Origin: Chelonoidis abingdonii
Taxonomy: Eukaryota; Chordata; Testudines; Testudinidae
DNA: 64,000 bases
Reading direction: 5' to 3'
Assembly (NCBI RefSeq): GCF_003597395.2
Contig: NC_133769.1
Coordinates: 174,755,019 to 174,819,018, forward strand
The notes beneath the pieces are model-generated. The model saw only the letters and a list, made by a program, of their open reading frames with translations, ran no database searches and had not been told where the DNA came from. A program made the translations under genes and the position numbers. Below, one piece after another: positions 57,213-64,000 of the stretch (position 1 is its first letter; the number at the start of each line of letters is the position of its first letter).

Positions 57213-57442
57213 TGGTCCACATCTCCGCTCTCCTCTGGCACAGGCTGAGAGCTGTCCTCAGCAGGAGCTCCAGGCACACATCCTTCCCCACCAGCATCTC
57301 CCCCTGACTGAGCCCAACTGCTCTCTTTTATACTGGTACACCTGGACCATGCCCAGTAGGGAGAAGGGGGTGTGGCTTCCTCAGCCCCTAATGTGCTGTT
57401 AACCCCTTCCCGTCCAGTGTGGGGCGAGTGCACCCTGTCACA
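57213..57442 (-). mobile_element. LTR fragment, antisense (5' part)
   Basis: The minus strand begins TGTGACAGGGTGCACTCGCC at 57442 and carries a TATA box GTATAAAAGAGAGC near 57325. The rest of the LTR is absent because it joins the hAT fragment at about 57212. Confidence 0.7.
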
Positions 57443-57444
57443 CT

Positions 57445-58400
57445 ACCACTCATTTAATCTTGGAATTGCTTAATCCAGGCTGTGATTAGTTTCATGTCTC
57501 ATTTCTCGTATGTTTGCTTCAGGTATCGCAAGTGTACACTTTGCTCTTGAGCTATCATCTGGTGATGCTTTTGCTTGGTGCTACTTTTCCTTGCTGCCAT
57601 TTGAAAAATTTGAATAAATGTATTTGTGGTTGAGTAGATTTGGGAAAATGACTGCAACTGCCTTTATTACTGAGGAGTGTGTCAACATTTTGTATGTTAG
57701 ATCAAAATCCTTGGATCTGTGGGCAGTCCTAGATGAAGTTTGAAAATCTTTTATAAATACAGTATAATTTTTCAAATTATTATTCTAATGCTCAATATGG
57801 ATATAAAATAAGATTCTTGAATCAAGAAAAATAGGCACAAGTTTTTGTGCTAGCTTCAAATTTTGTCTCCTTATTCCAAGAGTATTATGTTTAGAAACAA
57901 GCTTTTGGTTGTCCCACCAGTTTTCTGAGGGATGCGATACCCACATTGTAAAGAGAATTCAGAACTATCCTACCATCATTCTAATCTATGGAGGAGAAGA
58001 GTGGGGGGAGTTTTTTCATTTTTACTGTCTCTGTATCTTTAGGGAACTTTGTCAACTTCAATACATTTGCAAAAATCCCAGAAGTCTGCAAAAATATTGA
58101 TGATTAAGTGTTTTAAGTCTGTGACGTTAGGGAAAATTTAACAAGCAAGCAGTACATAAGGAGTTAGAGAGGGAGCATGCATTATTATTCATTATGCGGT
58201 GCTGCAGGGAACAAAGTCAAGAAGCAAACAGTCCAGAGGGATCTGGCGCTGATGGTAAGGAAACACACCCTAACTAACTCCTGAGGTACCACTATGATTT
58301 CAGAAGAGGGGGAGGTACAGAGGTCTCCAGTTTCATCTTTAAAGCAGAAGTTAGGGAGGAAAGGAGGAGGAGGAGCCCACAATAAGAAGATGCCTTACAT
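57445..58400. other. No gene seen
   Basis: Text at 57505-57615 has an acceptor-like GCTTCAG and a short open stretch, but no family is recognised. Otherwise A+T-rich spacer. Confidence 0.4.
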
Positions 58401-58409
58401 TCAGGGGGA

Positions 58410-58682
58410 TCTCAGTTTCTAACTTAGAAGACAAAGGTTTAACATGATCCAATGTTTGGAAGTTGCAGCTAGACTGGAAATAAGGCATAAACTTTTAACC
58501 ATGAGGGTAATTAAATATTGGAACAACATACTTAAGGATATAGTGGGTTCTCTATTGCTTTAAGTCTTCAAATCAAGATGGAATGCCTCTCTAAAGGAAA
58601 GGGATAGGGTTCTGCAGGCTGTATTGTGCAGGAAGTGAGAATAAATGATCCTGATGGTTTCTTCTGGCCTTCTAATCTCTGA
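58410..58682 (+). mobile_element. CR1 LINE 3' region, strongly diverged
   Basis: TTGCAGCTAGACTGGAAATA, ATTAAATATTGGAACAACA, CAGGAAGTGAGAATAAATGA and GGTTTCTTCTGGCCTTCTAA follow CR1 3'-UTR order with many changes. Confidence 0.75.
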
Positions 58683-58689
58683 CTACCAG

Positions 58690-60290
58690 GAAAAGCTGGA
58701 AAACAATCCATAACCTTTTCCCATTCATTATTATGTGAGGATGGCAGGGACATACCACACGTACTGCTGTCAACACAGCTTTTAAAATGTTGAACCTCTA
58801 ATATTGAAGAAACATTACTAAAGAATAATAAAACAGGGCAGACGCCCTCCTATAATGGGCTGGTTAGACGAAAAAGTAGCCAATGTGCTTGAACTTGAAC
58901 TTTATTGAGGCAATTGTTTTCCTGATCTAGTGGACTGAGCAAGTCTGAAGCAGCTAACCACCAGCAGATGCTTTATTTCCCCTAAGAAGGTGCTCTGTTC
59001 TATGCCAAGCTTTATAAGATGCAATATTCAATGCTTTAAGAGTGTTTGAGGTGACAAATATTCCTGCTGGGTATTTAAATGCATTTTAAATGCTTCTTCT
59101 AAATATTTGGATTTATTTTAAATATCATTTTACATGTGAATTATGCTGGTGCTGGATTCTATGTCCATTTTATACTAATGGACTTAACGTGCAGAGAATG
59201 TGTGTTGGCTTGATAATCAATGAGTAAAATGTAGTTTACTAAGCGTGTAAGTTTGTTGAGGAAATTATTTATTAGTTTTTGTTTCCAGGACTCTAGTTCA
59301 GACAAGCATCAGCTGTCGTAGCTTGTACTGCCTGGGGCATACTATTTAATAAGTAGGCTTGGTGGAATAGCTGGTGAGCTCTTTGGTGTCTAGTGATGTT
59401 TTCATTATCTCATTTTTTGGAGTTGCTGAAAAATAGGCCATTTTGAGGGAGGCATAGACAATTTGCTGGAAATGCATCCTTTCTGCCTTTCACTAACTGA
59501 CAGTCACATAGATTCAATTTGCATGCAGTGGCATGGATTTCTCCCAATGTTTTCAGAACTTATGCTTGGCTGAGTGGTCTAAATTCAATCAAGGGAGATG
59601 ATAAGAACTCATTTTCACTTTGGCTTTGCATCAGTGGTGCTGGAAAGATTTTCTTATATTCAGTCTCTGAAACATAGGATGGCAACTCCTTGCAGTGGGA
59701 GTATTTGACTCTGAAACTGTATGAAAATGGCAATATACTTTTTGTATAGTTTGTCTAGGTGGGGAAGAAGAAAAAAAGTGCTGTTTTGGAGACTTGCTCA
59801 CATCATCACTGGTAGATCTTCAGATATGCATCAGCCTCTTAAATAAGCTAAAATATACCAGTGCTTTGATTAAATAATAAATGAAATGGATGTTATATAA
59901 TTTCCTAGCAATGAACCACTTTCTATGATAGCTCCTTTTATCATACAGACATGAGACAAACTATAGAGCAGATACACAAGAGCATTAACACTAATTAATT
60001 AGTCCTGACTAACTTTGTAGTGTGCAAACATTTTCCTTTTCATATCGTCTAGTCTGTTTTTTGTGGTGCATGTGAGTGTGTTTCATCCTATGTAGTGAGT
60101 TTAGTTTTCGACTTTTTGTGTTTAAGTCCTTGGATACCATGTAATTAATGCCATTCAGCTACTACCAGGTGTCTCTCATGAAAATGTAATATGTTTACGA
60201 ACACTTCTTTTTCCTCTTTACTTTTTTACTTCATCTAACTTTCTCAAAATTCAATAATGATTTATTTGAAAGTATAAATAAATTATGAAG
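58690..60290. other. No gene seen
   Basis: 1.6 kb of A+T-rich sequence without notable frames. Confidence 0.45.
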
Positions 60291-60295
60291 TGGGT

Positions 60296-60500
60296 ATTAT
60301 TATTTATTATTTGCAATTCCATAGCACATAGTTGTTCCAGCTGAGATTAGGGTCCCATCATGGTAGGCACTGTATAAATATGTAGTTAAACACCGTCCTT
60401 CCACTGAAAAGACAGATTTACTTGCCCAAGTTCACAGGAAGTCTGTGGCAAAACCAGGAATTAGACCCAGGCCCTGGTTTCCTGAGTCCCAGTCCTATGC
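60296..60500 (+). repeat. Old SINE-like repeat with MIR-type tail
   Basis: TATTATTTATTATTTGCAATT, TGGTAGGCACTGTATAAATA, TTACTTGCCCAAGTTCACAG, GTCTGTGGCAAAACCAGGAAT and CCCAGGCCCTGG combine the family seen at 2030 with a MIR-like tail. Confidence 0.65.
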
Positions 60501-60504
60501 CTTA

Positions 60505-62375
60505 ACCCAAAGACCAAACATGATTTTATAATTGTTTTTTTATGGGACGTATGTGAAATATGTCCCAAACTAAAACAGTTAGTCACTAACAGACAAGAAA
60601 GCTTTATGTAATGCCACCCAAAATGAGTAAGCATCAATAATGAATGCAATAAAATAAAATTTGTTAACTGTGGTTTCCTGGAACACTGAGCTCCTGTGCT
60701 GTAGATGTTATTTTGGCCTCAACCTAAATGCATCATGGCATAAATATAAAGATCTCACTGAACATGACAACTGTAGATAACAACAACTCATTTTCATATG
60801 TCAAAGTGTCCAGTTTTCTTCTTAGAAGAGGCTTATGTGAACTTGCAAAGTCACCTAAGCTACAGGTTGTGCCTGTAATAATCAAGGGAACAATGGAAAA
60901 CTTAGATCATCAATGTAGAGTACATGAAGGTCAAAGTACCAAATTTTTAATATGAAGGGGCCTTCATGCCTAAAGAGATTCAGGAAAACACACTAGTTGC
61001 CTGGCATTCCTAAATGTGATGAAAATCATCCACTGGAGTGGATATTACTGTAAATCTTTGTCTACATGACAGATTTACATGTACTAGTTTACATAAACTT
61101 TACTGTTAACAACACAACACCTATTAAGCTGAGATATTTCTAGGAGTAGTATATCATGGTGTTTTACTGTACAGTTTACATTATTCCTGGCATTTCACTG
61201 CTCATATTATGAGGTGGTTCAGAGGGAAAATATAGTAACTTGCCCTCACTTTTCAAGGACAAGGTTTTATTTCTTCCCTGAGAAACCATTCAGAAAACGA
61301 TAGGCAAAATATTGGGAATAATAAGGCTGAAAAATGCAGTATGCCACAAGGGATGAGATTTATTGAGAATAGCATTTGGTTTCTGGAGGTAGAGTTTAAT
61401 AAGTTGCTGGATTCTCATGTTTCTTTATTTTTGTTGTTGTTGCCTGCATCCAAATAAACGCTTTGAGCAGAACACTGAAAAAGTTATATATGGAATAAAT
61501 TATGAATGTTGACATAAATCTAACTCTAGCAGTTAAAGGTACTGGGGAAAAATCCTGGCCTCGGTAAAATAACTCATGAATAGAACAACTACAGCTATCA
61601 CTGACAGCTTAGTGCCCAGAGTTGCAATGTGCTGAGTGTATCCTGAGAGATTCTGAGTGCCTTCTCTTCCTTTTAAGTGGGGGATCAAGGGTGCCCACTC
61701 AGCACTTCACAAGAGGTGCTTGGCTGCAGAACTGATCACTAGGTCACACCAGTTTGTCCCCAAATGTGGAAGAGAGGGAGTTAAAAAAGAGATGAGTCTA
61801 TCTGGAAACATGTATTCCCATCTCCATGCCCTTCCCGTGAAAAGTACTGCATTATTGACAAGGTATATTGTGGGTTTCCCCCTGTTCCTCCTCACCTTCC
61901 TTTGAAACATCAGATTTTGCTTGGTCAAAGAGGCAAGATACCAGTACTGATGGGCCAGTGACCAATCCTATTGTGTGGTGATTTCATTGGCATTACACCA
62001 AGGATGCACTTGGCCCACTGATGTCTAAATGGAATAAAAATACTGTATAAAAATGTCATGTCGTGAATCTATGGAGGACATTTCTTATTACCCTTAAATA
62101 CTGGAACCTGTTGAGGTGCCCCGCTCGTCCAAGACTTTCAGTATGATCCCTGGATTTCCACATCTAGAACTAGTCTTGCATTTTGTGTGCCCTGAACTCC
62201 CATTTTGTTCAGTGGGAAATCATAATGGCATAGGGATTGCAGGATCGGGACAGGAGCTGAAGGAACAATTTTCAGCAAACTTATTTGATGACTTCAATTG
62301 CATATTCTGTTCACTAACTTACAAACAGATTTATTGTTATTAACATGTTTCCCCTTGCAAGTCTATTGTGTGAAC
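60505..62375. other. No gene seen
   Basis: Frames at 60728-60955, 61657-61905 and 62116-62343 (+), 75-82 codons each, show no motif or splice context. Confidence 0.4.
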
Positions 62376-62379
62376 GTTA

Positions 62380-62610
62380 GATCTGGTGGGCTATTTTTCC
62401 ATCTGCAGAAAATTTTGCCTTTTTGTCAAAAAGATCATGTTTTCTGCTGAAAACCAAGAACATATTGGGTTTTCCAAAGCTGAATTTTTTTTATGGAAAC
62501 CAGTTGTTTTGTGAAAAATTTCATTTCCTTCAACTCCCCCCAATTTTTCCATTGAAAAATAGCTTTGACAGAATTTTTTTGACCATTTCTTGTTACTAGT
62601 GGTTGGTTGT
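62380..62610. repeat. A+T-rich palindromic block, probable hAT relic
   Basis: GAAAATTTTGCC, TTTTCCAAAGC, GAAAAATTTC and CCATTGAAAAATAG resemble the body of the 55181 element. Termini not found. Confidence 0.4.
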
Positions 62611-62684
62611 TCACTGTTACCAATCAGTCTAGCAGCCTTGTGTGTCTGTGCCTCTATTGTGAAGGTTATGGTTCTGTACAATGG

Positions 62685-62816
62685 CATACATCATTCCAGG
62701 ATATATTCAGGGGAGTGCAGTTTGTAAAGCACTGGAGGTAATTGTTCTGTTCTACTTGGAACGGGTGAGGCCTCAGCTGCAATACTTTGTCCAGTTTTGG
62801 GTGCCACAACACTACA
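62685..62816 (+). mobile_element. CR1 LINE fragment, left part (interrupted)
   Basis: AGCACTGGAGGTAATTGTTC, CAGCTGCAATACTTTGTCC and AGTTTTGGGTGCCACAACAC are CR1 open-frame end / UTR text. It resumes at 63117 with AAAGATATGAACAAATTGGC. Confidence 0.85.
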
Positions 62817-63116
62817 AGCTGGAGTGTGATTCCTAGCTCATGTAGGCTTACTTTCACTAGCTCTCATCTGAGTTAGCATGCTAAAAATAGTAGTATAGTT
62901 TCAGTAGCTAGGGCAGTGGCATGGGCTAGCCATGCTGAGTACATGCCCAGGGGGATCAAGCCCATGTCGACTAAGCACAGCTGTCCTAGTGGCACTGCGG
63001 CCTGTGTAACCATGGCTACCTTACTGTTTTTAGCATGCTAACTCACATAACAGCTAGCATGAATAAGCCTATGCGAGCTAGGAATCACTTCCCTATCTCA
63101 GTGTAGACATACCCTA
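62817..63116. mobile_element. Fold-back MITE inserted in CR1
   Basis: The left arm GTGATTCCTAGCTCATGTAG and AGTTAGCATGCTAAAAATAG pairs with the right arm TTTTTAGCATGCTAACTCAC and GCGAGCTAGGAATCACTTC. The right end keeps the AGTGTAGACATACCCTAAG terminus; the left outer terminus is shortened. Confidence 0.85.
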
Positions 63117-63189
63117 AGAAAGATATGAACAAATTGGCAAGAGACCAGAGAAGAGCAACAAAAATGGTAAGAAGTTTAGAAAACATGAC
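63117..63189 (+). mobile_element. CR1 LINE fragment, right part
   Basis: AAAGATATGAACAAATTGGC and AGAAGAGCAACAAAAATGGT continue the CR1 copy across the MITE. It stops at GAAAACATGAC, where an LTR begins. Confidence 0.85.
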
Positions 63190-64000
63190 TGTGATGAGGT
63201 GTCCTCTGCACACAAGCCCTGGAGGGGTTAACATGGGTGGCTAGGCCGATTAACCAACTAAGCTGCACCTGGAGAAGGAGTCAGAGAGCAGGGATTAATT
63301 AGAAGAGGCTCAGTGGGATAGGAACAGGAGGAATTTATAGAAAGCCCAGGAGCTGAGAGCATCTGGGGGCTGCAGGGAAGTCACTCTCTGGGAGAAGGAA
63401 GGAGTGTTTGGGGCTATAGAGGCAAGTAGCCTACAGTTTCTCTCTGGGAGGAAAGAGTTGTGAGGCTGGCAAACCCAGAGAAGGGAGAGAGAGCCACAAG
63501 GTATGGAGGAGGCTCAGGGAAAGGCAGTAAGCTCCATGAGGAAACAGACTTTGGTTGCTGAGTAAAGGGCCCCTGAGCTTGAACCCAAAGTAGAGGGCAG
63601 ACCTAGGTTCCCCTACTAGCCACTGGGAAAGTGGTACCAGTTGCGTAGTGAATGGGAAGACTGCCTGAGCCTGTTTGTTAGAAATGACTTTGGGTAAATC
63701 TGCACAGCAAAGAAAAACCCATGGCTGGTGCATGGTAGCTGACTTGTGACTTGTGGGGCTAATGGGCTGCAGGGCTCCTGGGGCTAATGGGCTGCAGGGC
63801 TGTTTCTGCCACCCTGCAGGGTCCTAGAGCCCAGGCTCCAGCCCGAACCCAGAAATCTACACAACAATGAAACAGCCCTGCATCCCCAGCCCCACAAATC
63901 TGAGTTGGCTGGCATGGGTCAGCCACGTTGCTGTGTAGACATAACCATTGATACCCCGGAAGGGGGGAATATGAATAGTGATCTGGCTGGAGTGTCCAGT
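63190..64000 (+). mobile_element. Gypsy-like LTR, runs off the window, split by a MITE
   Basis: Begins TGTGATGAGGTGTCCTCTGC, has a weak TATA-like ATTTATAGAAAGC near 63336, and carries GGGCCCCTGAGCTTGAACCC and ACTAGCCACTGGGAAAGTGG. After the inserted MITE it resumes ATACCCCGGAAGGGGGGAA and TAGTGATCTGGCTGGAG at the window end. The 100-codon minus-strand frame inside is not a gene. Confidence 0.7.
63689..63946. mobile_element. GTCTACAC-type MITE inserted in the LTR
   Basis: The left TTTGGGTAAATCTGCACAGC and right GCTGTGTAGACATAACC are imperfect inverted ends. Internally GGCTGCAGGGCTCCTGGGG and CCTAGAGCCCAGGCTCCAGC mirror each other. A 27-bp unit GGGGCTAATGGGCTGCAGGGC is partly doubled at 63755-63800. 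Confidence 0.8.

Noticed and set aside
57486..57615. Possible final ADH exon (GCTTCAG then a short open stretch)
   Set aside because: The residues do not fit the conserved S-I-R-T-x-x-x-F end in any frame.

Overview
This is vertebrate nuclear DNA, most likely from a turtle. It is about 60% A+T, has no dense coding regions, and is packed with interspersed repeats. The call to turtle rests on recognised repeat families: CR1 LINE 3' tails ending in forms of GGAGGTCAGACTAGATGATC plus GGTCCCTTCTGGCCTTA, many short non-autonomous hAT elements, and Gypsy/ERV-type LTRs of the kind common in turtle assemblies. No species is assigned. Bacterial features (operons, ribosome binding sites, CRISPR) do not apply.

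Only one piece of a conventional gene can be supported: a 134-nt exon at 9062-9195 (+) for the C-terminal part of a medium-chain zinc alcohol dehydrogenase (ADH). It has a polypyrimidine tract and AG acceptor and a GTGAGT donor. No neighbouring ADH exon was found on either side, and the exon seems about 5 nt shorter than expected at its 5' end. It may be one exon of a gene with long introns, or a relic.

Layout. 0-9 kb: repeat-rich DNA with hAT elements, an antisense LTR (about 2.55-3.28 kb), CR1, a fold-back element and a solo LTR. 9-11.5 kb: the ADH exon, a degenerate minisatellite, a 372-bp hAT copy with an intact target-site duplication, then a cluster of degenerate tRNA-like units. 12-16 kb: hAT copy, CR1, Gypsy-like solo LTR, and a dead RTE-type LINE reverse transcriptase joined to a CR1 tail. 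17-29 kb: short relics, hAT copies, a pyrimidine-rich minisatellite and several LTR-like blocks. 29-46 kb: CR1 pieces, a local 92-bp duplication flanking an LTR with unusual 18-bp flanks, and a CpG-rich fold-back element near 40 kb. 46-49 kb: a hAT copy and a 1.6-kb fold-back hAT element, both with perfect 8-bp duplications. 51-53.3 kb: nested insertions and a 1,057-bp solo LTR with a 5-bp duplication. 55-64 kb: more hAT and LTR relics, ending in a nest of elements within CR1.

The genes do not form a working unit. The strongest content is the record of transposition: for seven hAT insertions and one LTR the target-site duplications were read directly from the sequence. All longer open frames apart from the ADH exon lie in repeats, low-complexity DNA or chance sequence.
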